Positions 53,249 to 64,000 of a DNA stretch of 64,000 bases are shown piece after piece. The DNA lies in the NCBI GenBank assembly GCA_035048815.1, contig JAUCBN010000021.1:5363501-5427500 (forward strand). The letters are read 5' to 3'. The position numbers were made by a program, and so were the translations under genes. The notes beneath the pieces were generated by a model. The model searched no databases and was not told where the DNA came from. It was given only the letters and a program-made list of their open reading frames with translations. Positions within the stretch are counted from its first letter, which is position 1; every line of letters starts with the position of its first letter. The stretch comes from Abelmoschus esculentus (Eukaryota; Streptophyta; Magnoliopsida; Malvales; Malvaceae).

Positions 53249-53778
53249 TCAATTTATTTTGGAACTGTCTGAGCCTTGGCAACGCTCTGACAATTCTTGT
53301 CTTACAACATGCTGCTCTCATGCATGTTGCCTTTATCTTTTTTATGTTTTCTTCTAGTTTTTCTAGTTTTTTATTTTTCTTTCTATTTCTGTTAGGAACT
53401 TGCGACCGCTTAGGCTTTGTCTTTAAGTCTCTTGTTTTGTTGTTCTTTTTTCTTTGGAATAATAATATCTTTACTGTTTCGTTTGTTTACTCTTTTTGTT
53501 TTTCGTTTCAACTTCCTTTTGTTTTTTCAGTTTGGTGTTCTGGAAAACACCAAACTAAACCTATAACTGGTTGTTCTATTTACTATCTATCTTATATAAG
53601 GTTTCTGAATTCTCTACCCTTACTAAGGGAATACTCCAACATCTTTCATGATGACGTTCCTTCACGAGCAACTATTAATATCTTTTCGACTAAAGCTAGA
53701 CTTGATATAGCTGGGATGAGTAGCGTTAAAAACTCTTCGGCGGAGGTTGACTGTGTTCAACCCCGTCGAGGAACATGA
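53245..53778 (+). CDS. Intermediate ORF between LINE ORF1 and ORF2 (177 codons)
   Basis: The start ATG overlaps the ORF1 stop as ATGA. The stop TGA at 53776-53778 overlaps the ORF2 ATG at 53775, again as ATGA. Residues 1-29 (MINLFWNCLSLG...) are a decayed copy of the ORF2 start (MKLLCWNCQGLG...). The middle, about residues 30-95, is very hydrophobic and T-rich. The last about 20 residues (GMSSVKNSSAEVD, QPRRGT) repeat the ORF1 C-terminus (GMSSAKNSAAEVD, QPRRPK). The piece was therefore made by a 530-bp duplication of the ORF1/ORF2 junction plus T-rich filler that holds a hairpin with 11-bp arms. Whether it is translated is unknown. Its frame stayed open, which the duplication alone does not require. 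Confidence 0.45.
   Translation: MINLFWNCLSLGNALTILVLQHAALMHVAFIFFMFSSSFSSFLFFFLFLLGTCDRLGFVFKSLVLLFFFLWNNNIFTVSFVYSFCFSFQLPFVFSVWCSGKHQTKPITGCSIYYLSYIRFLNSLPLLREYSNIFHDDVPSRATINIFSTKARLDIAGMSSVKNSSAEVDCVQPRRGT
53529..53556. repeat. Perfect 11-bp-arm hairpin in the intermediate ORF
   Basis: AGTTTGGTGTT (53529-53539) and AACACCAAACT (53546-53556) are exact inverted arms around the 6-nt loop CTGGAA. It lies in the filler between the two junction copies. Confidence 0.85.
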
Positions 53779-54568
53779 AACTCTTATGCTGGAACTGCCA
53801 GGGTCTTGGCACCACCCAGGCAGTTCTTGCCTTACAACGTGCTACTACTAAGCACGATGCCGATTGTCTCTTTCTTTGTGAGAATAGATTAAATACACAC
53901 AATATGGAACAAATTAAGCATAAGCTTGGCATGCATGGTTGTATAGCTATTGATCCAAAGCCTTCTTGTACAGGGCTTGCTATTATTTGGAACGCCAAAA
54001 CCTCCATTGATTTGCTTTCCTATTCGGATCGTCATATTGATGTCACTATTTCTTTTGGGTCAATATGTTTCCATTTTTCCGGTTTACATGGCTTTCCAGA
54101 AACTACAAACAAGTATAAAACTTGGCAACTAGTTGACTCTCTTAAATCAACCTCTACCCTTCCCTGGCTTTTAGGGGGGACTTTAATGAAATCCTTTATG
54201 ATTATGAAAAACAAGGTGGTTCTCGCCGTACACGATCACAAATAAATAACTTTCGAGATTGCCTTGATAGGAATGATCTTTTTGACTGTAAACCAACATT
54301 TGGTTGGTTTACATGGATTAGAACAAGTCGTACTACTAGAACCATTTTGGAAAGAATCGATAGGTTCTTTGGTAACTCCGTATGGTTCCTCTCTTTTCCT
54401 AACTGCCAAGCTATATCTTTTTTTCAGGCACGGTCTGACCACTGTCCTATCTTAATGGATACTAACCCTTCACAACCTCTGCGACCTAGCCGTGTTAATC
54501 CCCCTTTCCTGTACGAGAATTGTTGGGCTGATAACCCCGATGTCCTATCACGAATCACTCAGATTTAG
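53775..54568 (+). pseudogene. LINE ORF2, endonuclease (APE-type) portion
   Basis: ORF2 starts at ATG 53775 with KLLCWNCQGLG, the N-terminal endonuclease motif with its metal-site Asn. FLCENRL supplies the Glu, GGDFNE and ERIDRFF follow, and the SDHCPI motif (catalytic Asp-His) closes the domain near 54440. This enzyme nicks the target DNA for target-primed reverse transcription. The first frame runs to a G6 run at 54174-54179, where one base is missing for GGDFNE to be read. From 54179 the frame is two and stays open to a TAG at 54566-54568. The same frame continues beyond that stop into the RT part, so ORF2 was once continuous. All key endonuclease motifs are visible on the DNA, so damage here is limited to the frameshift and the TAG. 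Confidence 0.9.
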
Positions 54569-56960
54569 TCTGATCAAACTTGTTCGACTCTTAACAAGCT
54601 TAAAAATATTGGATGCTACTTAGGTAAATGGCAAATTAGTAAGCGCATTAAATCCAATGAGCGCATCACTCAACTGAATGACTTTATCAATATGTGTCTT
54701 AAACGCCAGCTTCCGGACTCGGAAATTCAGAACCTTCTTTCTTCCAAAAGTGAGCTTGATAGCTTGCTCAATGCGAAGGAAACTTATTGGGCTCAACGAG
54801 CTCGGACACACTGGTTAGAGCATGGAGACAAAAATACCTCTTTTTTTCATGCTAGGGCTAACAACAGACGGCGAAAGAATCGTATTATTGGACTCTTTAA
54901 CCACCAGAATATCTGGCAAACCAACACGGTTGACATTATATCTACTGTTATTAATTACTTTCAAAACCTTTTTACATCTTCCTTTCCTACTATAGCGTCT
55001 TCCATCTTGGATAACATTCCTTCCATTGTTACTGAATCAATGAATAATGACCTCAACAAGGACTTTACAGCAGATGAAGTTTTTACTGCTTTTCGTGATA
55101 TTGACCCGAAGAAAGCCCCGTGAGTTGATGGCTTTCCGAGTGGTTTCTTCCAGAAATACTGGAACATCCTTGGCCAGGATTTTACCAATCTCTGTCTTGG
55201 ACTTCTGAGAGGGAATGTTAATATGGAAGAGGTCAATCGTTCCATTATTATTCTTATTCCCAAAATAAGTGACCCTACTACGATGCGACATCTTCGATCG
55301 ATTAGTCTTTGTACAGTAATTTATAAAACTGTGTCGAAAGTTTTAGTTAATCGTCTAAAAGCTATTATACCCTTATGTATTAGTGGCAATCAAGCTGCTT
55401 TCGTTCATGGACGGAATATCACTGATAATATTCTTATTGCTCATGAGCTCATCCACACGTTAAATACTGATGCCACTTCTTTGGCCAAAGGTGCTAGCTT
55501 AAAGCTTGATATGGAAAAAGTCTTTGACCGTGTTGAATGGCCTTTTCTTGAACAAATTATGACCCACCTAGGCTTTAATCCAGGATGGGTTTCGCTTATT
55601 ATGCGGTGTGTCTCCTCGGTTTTATTTCAAGTTCGCATCAATAATTCCCTTTCGCGGCCTTTCAAACCTAGCAAAGGTCTCAGGCAATGGGATCCTCTCT
55701 CCCCTTTTCTGTACTCAAGGCCTTTCAGCTTTGCTCAACGCTGAAAAACGGAATGGTCACCTCCCGGGACTTTATGCTAGCAGGAATAGGCCTCGTATCA
55801 ACCACCTTCTCTTTGCGGATGACTGTGTCGTCTTTATTGAAAATACAACTACTGAAGCTCAATGCCTTAAGGATGCTTTGCATACCTATGCCACCTCTTC
55901 TGGGAAGGCTGTGAATTTTGAAAAATCTACTATCTTTTTCTCACGGAAAACATCTACTTCGCTCCGGGCAGATATTCATGATATCCTCCATGTGCGAGAA
56001 ATGGATGATCCTAGTATTTATCTAGGAGTTCCTCTCCTTATTGGTAAGAACACAACTGTCGCTTTGGGTTTCACCAAGGACAATATCTATGCCCGTATGA
56101 GTACTTGGGATAAACATCTCCTTCCTTTTAGCGGTAAAGAAATCTTCATTAAATATGTGATACAATCTATGCCCCAATATGTTATGTCTTGTTACCTGTT
56201 ACCACAAAATATTATTGACGACATGACCACTGTGATACGTAGATACTGGTGGTCTGGGAAAGCTGAAAAGCGTGGGTGGCACTTGCTTCCCTGGAACACT
56301 ATCTGTCTACCGAAAGTTGCTGGAGATGTTGGTTTTCGGGATCTTCATCACTTTAATATTGCATTGCTAGGCAAACAAATTTGGCGGTTACTTCGTGAGC
56401 CTTCTAGCCTTCTTAGCCAGGTTTACAAATGCAAGTACTATCCATCGGGCTCAATCCTTGATTCTGATTATACTCGGAGCTCCTCCTTTGCTTGGAAAGG
56501 TCTTAGCATTGCTATTTCTAAGCTTCGTAATGGTTTTTTCAAGCGTCCTGGTCTTTCCAGTAATGTTCAGATTCATTTTGACAAGTGGGGTGGCTCTCAG
56601 CCTGTACATCTTTATGGTGATTATGAGGTGAATGACGAAGTCCCCCTTCGTGCAGGTGCCTTTATGGTACATAATTTACCTCGTTGGGATGAAACAAAAG
56701 TAAGGGGATATTTCTCCCATGAAGATGTTAATACCATTCTTAATGTTCCAATTCTCAATGATGTTAACGACACCACCCTCTGGGGTCACCATGACGCTGG
56801 TATTTATACAGTGCGTTCTGGCTATCAGTTTCTACAGTTGCAGTCAGGGCCTGTCAACAGGCCATCCAAACTTTGGAAGATTTTGTCTAAATTACCTACA
56901 CTACCCAAAGTTTGTTCCTTTGGTTGGCGGTTATGTCATGATGCACTACCCTCCGGATAG
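54569..56960 (+). pseudogene. LINE ORF2, reverse transcriptase portion
   Basis: It continues in frame after the TAG with the linker (HGDKNTSFFHARANNRRRKN). TGA 55121-55123 lies within the KKAP-VDGF motif, where Gly is usual. The RT motifs follow: SISLCTVIYKTVSKVL, GNQAAFVHGRNITDNI, KLDMEKVFDRVEW (catalytic Asp at 55508-55510), then KGLRQWDPLSP, where the normally invariant Gly of RQGDPLSP is Trp (55688-55690). A frame change at about 55706-55716 leads to HLLFADDCVVF (catalytic FADD at 55812-55823), GKAVNFEKS and YLGVPLL. The C-terminal region, up to the stop at 56958-56960, resembles the connection region and the start of the zinc-binding zf-RVT domain (LWKILSKLPTLPK, FGWRLCHDALPSG). The polymerase makes cDNA at the nicked target. 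It is inactive here. Confidence 0.92.
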
Positions 56961-57847
56961 AAAATTTTTCAAGCCAATCTTGGCTCAGGGATCTGCCCTG
57001 TTTGTGCCACGGCCATAGAATCTTCCCTCCATGCTATGAGGGATTGTCCTAGTGCTAAGGAGGCGCTCCTTTTGGCAGGACTCCCCCCTCGGGTTTTATC
57101 CAGTGCTTATTCCTTCCCCCATCAGTGGCTTTCTGATGTTGCTGGATTTCTTTCATTGCACCAATTCTCGCTCCTTATAACGGTTCTATGGAATTTATGG
57201 AACCGCCGTAATGATTTTGTTCATGATAATCACCTCCAACCAGTTTGGTTAACTGTTGCCAATGCGCAAAAACTTTTTGCCGATTATACATCACTTAATG
57301 ATGTATCCCGCCAACGTTTTCGGCTAGCTGAGCCCACTCTTGCTCTAGCTAGATGGACAAAGCCGGCTCCAGGTTTCGTTAAAATTAACACGGATGGGGC
57401 TTTTGACCCTGTCTTAAGGGGGGTGCAGGCGTCATTGCTCGGGATTCCTCTGGCTCTGTGCTCGGTGGATATTCTATGCCCCTTGTTTGTCCTAATCCTG
57501 CCTCTGCTGAGGCTCTCGCCATTTTGGAAGGATTACGTTTTGCTGTTGCCAATGGATGGACTAATGTGATTATTGAAACAGATTCTGCTTCCATTGCTAA
57601 CAAAGTCAACAATGTCCTTTATCAAGATCTTTCCACGGTTCAGCATTTGGTGTCTCGCATCCGCTCCACTCTTGGTACTTTGCCTGATTGCAAGATTTGT
57701 TATATGCCTAGAGCTGCAAACGTTGTAGCCCATACTTTGGCTAATAGGGCTTTACGTTCTTTTACTTCCTCCTCTTTTGATTGTTTCTTTCCCGATCTCA
57801 TTTGGGCTTCTGTAAACTCGGAGAGGTTTTCCTCTTTTGCTCAATAA
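56961..57847 (+). pseudogene. LINE ORF2, zf-RVT end and RNase H portion
   Basis: Past the TAG at 56958 the same frame gives ICPVCATAIESSLHAMRDCPSA, that is C-x2-C, H and C of the zf-RVT region, then WNLWNRRNDFVHD. The plant-type RNase H (RVT_3) starts with KINTDGA (catalytic Asp near 57392). At the G6 run 57418-57423 one base is missing. In the next frame the domain continues as AGVIARDSSGSVLGGYS, AEALAILEGLRFA (Glu), ETDSASI (Asp) and VVAHTLANRAL, ending at TAA 57845-57847. The four RNase H carboxylates are all present on the DNA. RNase H would remove the RNA strand after first-strand synthesis. It is found in plant L1 elements but not in mammalian ones. Confidence 0.9.
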
Positions 57848-57936
57848 TACCTTGGGTACTCTTTTTCCCATAGGGGCCGTTTCACCTCTTGGGGTGTCTG
57901 GCTATAAGGTTTTTTTAATGAGGCCCTTTCATTCAA
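57848..57936 (+). other. LINE 3' UTR and short A tail
   Basis: About 90 nt after the ORF2 stop, with a T7 run (57910-57916) and ending CATTCAA. The A residues run directly into the AAAA of the target-site duplication, so the tail is only a few bases long. I see no clear AATAAA signal. Confidence 0.7.
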
Positions 57937-57951
57937 AAAATTCGAACGGAA
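57937..57951 (+). repeat. LINE target-site duplication, right copy
   Basis: AAAATTCGAACGGAA, identical to 49469-49483. The satellite continues with TCTCTATAAAGCCCATT as expected for an uninterrupted monomer. Confidence 0.85.
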
Positions 57952-60900
57952 TCTCTATAAAGCCCATTTAGACATGCACGGTTTAATCCCATCAAAAAGA
58001 TAACCAAATTTTATTAAATCAAGTTTTATGATGTCAAATAATTAATTATTAGCTTTTGAATAAAATTATACAGATTAATCTCAAATTTTCAGAATTTTAC
58101 TCGGTTAAAATTAGAACGGATTCTCTATAAAGCCCATTCAGACATGCACGTTTTAATGGCAACAAAACAAAAACTAAAATATTATTAAATCAAATTTTAT
58201 GAGTTCAAATACTTGATTATGGGCTTTTGAACAAAATTATACAGATTAATCTCAAATTTTTAGCTTTTACTCGGTTAAAATTCGAACAGAATCTCTATAA
58301 AGCCCATTTAGACATGCACGTTTTAATCGCATCAAAACGATAACCAAATTTTATTCAATCAAATTTTATGAGTTTAAATAGTTAATTATAGGCTTTTGAA
58401 TAAAATTATACAGATTAATCTCAAATTTTCAGCTTTTTACTCGGTCAAAATATAAACGGAATCTCTATAAAGCCCATTTAGACATGCACGTTTTAATCTC
58501 ATCAAAACGACAACCAAATTTTATTAAAACCAAATTTTATGATTTCAAATAATTAATTATTAGCTTTTGAACAAAATTATACAGATTAATCTGAAATTTT
58601 CAGAATTTTACTCGGTTAAAATTAGAACGGAATCTCTATAAAGCCTATTTAGACATTCACATTTTAATCCCAGCAAAACGACAACCAAATGTTATTAAAT
58701 CAAGTTTTATGAGTTTGAATATTTAATTATGGGCTTTTGAATAAAATTATACAGATTAATCTCAAATTTTAAGGTTTTTACTCTGTTAAAATTCGAACGG
58801 ATTCTCTATAGAGCACATTTAGACATGCTCGTATTAATCGCATCAAAACAACAACCAAATGTTATTAAATTAAATTTTATGAGTTCAAATAGTTAATTAT
58901 ATGCTTTTGAACAAAATTATACAGATTAATCTCAAACTTTTAGCTTTTTACTCGGTTAAAATTCGAACAGAATCTCTATAAAGCCCATTTAGACAAGCAC
59001 GTTCTAATCGCATCAAAACGACAATCAAATTTTATTAAAATCAAATCTTATGATTTCAAATATTTAATTATTAGCTTTTGAACAAAATTATACAGATTAA
59101 TCTGAAATTTTCAGAATTTTACTCGGTTAAAATTAGAACGGAATCTCTTTAAAGCCCATTTAGACATGCACGTTTTAATCCCAATAAAACGACAACCAAA
59201 TGTTATTAAATCAAATTTTATGAGTTTAAATATTTAATTATGGGCTTTTGAACAAAATTATACAGATTAATCTCAAATTTTACGGTTTTTACCTGGTTAA
59301 AATTCGAACGGATTCTCTATAGAGCACATTTAGACATGCTCGTATTAATCGCATCAAAACGACAACCAAATATTATTAAATTAAATTTTATGAGTTCAAA
59401 TAGTTAATTATAGGCTTTTGAACAAAATTATACAGATTAATCACAAATTTTTAGCTTTTTACTCGGTTAAAATTAGAACGGAATCTCTATAAAGCCCATT
59501 TAGACATGCACGATTTAATCCCAACAAAACGACAACCAAATGTTATTAAATCAAATTTTATGAGTTTAAATATTTAATTATGGGCTTTTCAAAAAAATTA
59601 TATAGATTAATCTCAAATTTTAAGGTTTTTACTTGGTTAAAATTCGAACGGATTCTCTATCGAGCACATTTAGACATGCTCGTATTAATCGCATCAAAAT
59701 GACAACCAAATGTTATTCAATTAAATTTTATGAGTACAAATAGTTAATTATAAGCTTCTAAACAAAATTATACAGATTAAACTCAAATTTTCAGCTTTTT
59801 ACTCGGTTAAAATTCGAACGGAATCTCTATAAAGCCCATTTAGACATGCACATTTTAATCGCATCAAAACGACAACCAAATACTATTAAAATCAAATTTT
59901 ATGATTTCAAATATTTAATTATTATCTTTTGAACAAAATTATACAGATTAATCTGAAATTTTTAGAATTTTACTCGGTTAAAATTCGAACGGAATCTCTA
60001 TAAAACCCATTTAGACATGCACGTTTTAATCCCAACAAAACGACAACCAAATGTTATAAAATCAAATTTTATGAGTTTAAATATTTAATTATGGGATTTT
60101 GAACAAAATTATACAGATTAATCTCAAATTTTAAGGTTTTTACTCGGTTAAAATTCGAACGGATTCTCTATAGAGCATATTTAGACATGCTCGTATTAAT
60201 CGCATCAAAACGACAACCAAATGTTATTAAATTAAATTTTATGAGTTCAAATAGTTAATTATAGGCTTTTGAACAAAATTATACAGATTAATCTCAAATT
60301 TTCAGCTTTTTACTCGGTTAAAATTAGAACGGAATCTCTATAAAGCCCATTTAGACATGCACGTTTTAATCCCAACAAAACGACAACCAAATATTATTAA
60401 ATCAAATTTTATGAGTTTAAATATTTAGTTATGGGCTTTTGAACAAAATTATACAGATTAATCTAAAATTTTAAGGTTTTTACTCGGCCAAAATTCAAAC
60501 GGATTCTCTATAAAGCACATTTAGACATGCTCGTATTAATCGCATCAAAACGACAACCAAATGTTATTAAATTAAATTTTATGAGTTCAAATAGTTAATT
60601 ATAGGATTTTAAACAAAATTATACAGATTAATCTCAAATTTTCAGCATTTTACTCAGTTAAAATTCGAACGGAATCTCTATAAAGCCCATTTAGACATGC
60701 ACGTTTTAATCGCATCAAAACGACAACCAAATTTTATTAAAATCAAATTTTAGGATTTCAAATAATTAATTATTAGCTTTTGAACAAAATTATACAGATT
60801 AATCTAAAATTTTCTGAATTTTACTCGGTTAAAATTAGAACGGAATCTCTATAAATCCTATTTAGACATGTACGTTTTAATCCCAACAAAACGATAACCA

Positions 60901-63900
60901 AATGTTATTAAATCAAATTTTATGAGTATAAATTTTTAATTATGGGCTTTTGAACAAAATTATACAGATTAATCTCAAATTTTAAGGTTTTTACTCAGAT
61001 AAAATTCGAACGGATTCTCTATAGAGCACATTTAGACATGCTCGTATTAATCGCATTAAAACGACAAACAAATGTTATTGAATTTTATGAGTTCAAATAG
61101 TTAATTATAGGTTTTTGAACAAAATTATACAGATTAATCTCAAATTTTCAGCCTTTTACTTGGTTAAAATTCGAACGGAATCTCTATAAAACCTATTTGG
61201 GACATGCACGTTTTAATCGCTTCAAAACGACAACCAAATTTTATTAAAACCAAATTTTATGATTTCAAATATTTTATTATTAGCTTTTAAACAAAATTAT
61301 ACAGATTAATCTGAAATTTTCAGAATTTTACTCGGTTAAAATTAGAACGGAATCTCTATAAAGCCCATTTAGACATGCACGTTTTAATCCCAACAAAACA
61401 ACAACCAAATGTTATTAAATCAAATTTTATGAGTTTAAATATTTAATTATGGGCTTTTGAACAAAATTATACAGATTAATCTCAAATTTTACGGTTTTTA
61501 CCTGGTTAAAATTCGAACGGATTCTCTATAGAGCACATTTAGACATGCTCGTATTAATCGCATCAAAACGACAACCAAATATTATTAAATTAAATTTTAT
61601 GAGTTCAAATAGTTAATTATAGGCTTTTGAACAAAATTATACAGATTAATCTCAAATTTTCAGCTTTTTACTCGGTTAAAATTAGAACGGAATCTCTATA
61701 AAGCCCATTTAGACATGCACGTTTTAATCCCAACAAAACGACAACCAAATATTATTAAATCAAATTTTATGAGTTTAAATATTTAGTTATGGGCTTTTGA
61801 ACAAAATTATACAGATTAATCTAAAATTTTAAGGTTTTTACTCGGCCAAAATTCAAACGGATTCTCTATAAAGCACATTTAGACATGCTCGTATTAATCG
61901 CATCAAAACGACAACCAAATGTTATTAAATTAAATTTTATGAGTTCAAATAGTTAATTATAGGATTTTAAACAAAATTATACAGATTAATCTCAAATTTT
62001 CAGCTTTTTACTCAGTTAAAATTCGAACGGAATCTCTATAAAGCCCATTTAGACATGCACGTTTTAATCGCATCAAAACGACAACCAAATTTTATTAAAA
62101 TCAAATTTTAGGATTTCAAATAATTAATTATTAGCTTTTGAACAAAATTATACAGATTAATCTAAAATTTTCTGAATTTTACTCGGTTAAAATTAGAACG
62201 GAATCTCTATAAATCCTATTTAGACATGTACGTTTTAATCCCAACAAAACGATAACCAAATGTTATTAAATCAAATTTTATGAGTATAAATTTTTAATTA
62301 TGGGCTTTTGAACAAAATTATACAGATTAATCTCAAATTTTAAGGTTTTTACTCAGATAAAATTCGAACGGATTCTCTATAGAGCACATTTAGACATGCT
62401 CGTATTAATCGCATTAAAACGACAAACAAATGTTATTGAATTTTATGAGTTCAAATAGTTAATTATAGGTTTTTGAACAAAATTATACAGATTAATCTCA
62501 AATTTTCAGCCTTTTACTTGGTTAAAATTCGAACGGAATCTCTATAAAACCTATTTGGGACATGCACGTTTTAATCGCATCAAAACGACAACCAAATTTT
62601 ATTAAAACCAAATTTTATGATTTCAAATATTTTATTATTAGCTTTTGAACAAAATTATACAGATTAATCTGAAATTTTCAGAATTTTATTCGGTTAAAAT
62701 TAGAACGGAATCTCTATAAAGCCCATTTAGACATGCACGTTTTAATCCTTACAAAACGACAACCAAATATTATTAAATCAAATTTTATGAGTTTAAATAT
62801 TTAGTTATGGGCTTTTGAACAAAATTTTACAGATTAATCTTAAATTTAAGGTTTTTACTCGGTTAAAATTTGAACGGATTCTCTATAAAGCACATTTAGA
62901 CATGCTCGTATTAATCGCATCAAAACGACAACCAAATGTTATTAAATTAAATTTTATGAGTTCAAATATTTAATTATAGGATTTTAAACAAAATTATACA
63001 GATTAATCTCAAATTTTAAGCTTTTTACTCAGTTAAAATTCGAACGGAATCTCTATAAAGCCCATTTAGACATGCACGTTTTAATCGCATCAAAACGACA
63101 ACCAAATTTTATTAAAATCAAATTTTAGGATTTCAAATAATTAATTATTAGCTTTTGAACAAAATTATACAGATTAATCTAAAATTTTCTGAATTTTACT
63201 CGGTTAAAATTAGAACGGAATCTCTATAAATCCTATTTAGACATGTACGTTTTAATCCCAACAAAACGATAACCAAATGTTATTAAATCAAATTTTATGA
63301 GTATAAATTTTTAATTATGGGCTTTTGAACAAAATTATACAGATTAATCTCAAATTTTAAGGTTTTTACTCAGATAAAATTCGAACGGATTCTCTATAGA
63401 GCACATTTAGACATGCTCGTATTAATCGCATTAAAACGACAAACAAATGTTATTGAATTTTATGAGTTCAAATAGTTAATTATAGGTTTTTGAACAAAAT
63501 TATACAGATTAATCTCAAATTTTCAGCCTTTTACTTGGTTAAAATTCGAACGGAATCTCTATAAAACCTATTTGGGACATGCACGTTTTAATCGCATCAA
63601 AACGACAACCAAATTTTATTAAAACCAAATTTTATGATTTCAAATATTTTATTATTAGCTTTTGAACAAAATTATACAGATTAATCTGAAATTTTCAGAA
63701 TTTTATTCGGTTAAAATTAGAACGGAATCTCTATAAAGCCCATTTAGACATGCACGTTTTAATCCTTACAAAACGACAACCAAATATTATTAAATCAAAT
63801 TTTATGAGTTTAAATATTTAGTTATGGGCTTTTGAACAAAATTTTACAGATTAATCTTAAATTTAAGGTTTTTACTCGGTTAAAATTTGAACGGATTCTC

Positions 63901-64000
63901 TATAAAGCACATTTAGACATGCTCGTATTAATCGCATCAAAACGACAACCAAATGTTATTAAATTAAATTTTATGAGTTCAAATATTTAATTATAGGATT
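57952..64000. repeat. About 170-bp satellite array, right block
   Basis: Same family, orientation and monomer classes as the left block, about 36 monomers, running off the window end. Class A, B and C monomers are well preserved up to about 60.6 kb. After that a higher-order unit dominates. No genes or other insertions are seen. Confidence 0.97.
60601..64000. repeat. Six-monomer higher-order repeat (about 1,017 bp)
   Basis: ATAGGATTTT occurs at 60601, 61959, 62976 and 63993. The last two intervals are both 1,017 bp (six monomers) and the first is 1,358 bp (eight monomers). The copies share rare variants (TAGGATTTCAAATAATT, GAGTATAAATTTTTAATTATGG, ACCTATTTGGGACATG, a shortened TGTTATTGAATTTTATG) and differ at very few positions. 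Confidence 0.9.

Larger units (their letters stand above)
49484..57936 (+). mobile_element. L1-type LINE, full-length but defective
   Basis: An 8.45-kb non-LTR retrotransposon inserted in the satellite. In order: a short 5' filler matching the satellite (49484-49496), a long upstream ORF region (49506-51659), a tandem-repeated T-rich stretch, a TATA box, ORF1 (51977-53248), an intermediate ORF (53245-53778), ORF2 (53775-57847), and a short 3' UTR ending in A residues. A 15-bp target-site duplication flanks it. The ORF1 DUF4283-CCHC domain set and the C-terminal RNase H in ORF2 are characteristic of plant L1 elements. ORF1 has one premature stop. ORF2 has three stops and three frame changes. 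It cannot mobilise itself as it stands. No LTRs are present. Confidence 0.93.

Noticed and set aside
53245..53778. Intron explaining the gap between ORF1 and ORF2
   Set aside because: The region begins and ends with copies of the ORF1/ORF2 junction, which points to duplication. No convincing GT-AG pair lies at the boundaries.
54264..54455. ORF of 63 codons overlapping the endonuclease
   Set aside because: Wrong frame; the endonuclease motifs (ERIDRFF, SDHCPI) are in the neighbouring frame.

Overview
The window looks like heterochromatin from a flowering plant, most likely pericentromeric or centromeric. I saw no intact host gene, tRNA or rRNA. Plant origin is inferred from the element families. 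These are an L1-type LINE whose ORF1 carries a DUF4283 domain and CCHC knuckle and whose ORF2 ends in a plant-type RNase H, an Athila-like retroviral protease, and a 'putative plant transposon protein' (Transposase_32-like) ORF. I cannot name the species from sequence alone.

Layout. (1) 1-7098 is a Ty3/gypsy-type remnant read on the minus strand. A decayed gag (1-500) is preceded by a large 33-bp minisatellite (595-3028) and an LTR-like segment with a TATA box (3029-4270). A second minisatellite block (4271-6332) and a second, truncated copy of the LTR-like segment (6333-7098) follow. (2) 7103-10440 is a plus-strand retroelement remnant: an Athila-like protease without RT or integrase, then a promoter-like region, then a Transposase_32-like pseudogene with six in-frame stops, then a non-coding 3' part with hairpins. 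(3) 10441-49468 is 39 kb of an AT-rich satellite with a monomer of about 170 bp (roughly 230 monomers), built from a few recurring monomer classes and several levels of segmental duplication. (4) 49469-57951 is one 8.45-kb LINE on the plus strand, bounded by a 15-bp target-site duplication made of satellite sequence, so it inserted into the array. (5) 57952-64000 is the same satellite again, ending in a nearly identical 6-monomer higher-order repeat of about 1,017 bp.

The LINE is the most information-rich part. It has a 2.15-kb uninterrupted ORF in the place of a 5' UTR, then a TATA box, ORF1 with one premature stop, and ORF2 (endonuclease, reverse transcriptase, zinc-binding region, RNase H) broken by frameshifts and stops. 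Between ORF1 and ORF2 the junction is duplicated. This gives a 177-codon intermediate ORF that overlaps ORF1 upstream and ORF2 downstream through the same ATGA stop/start arrangement. That staircase and the upstream long ORF are the two most unusual observations here.

All coding material is mobile-element derived and mostly dead. Expression is likely limited to element promoters, seen as TATA boxes at 3525, 6876 (minus strand), 8186 and 51876 (plus strand). Statements about centromere function, age and mechanism are inference.
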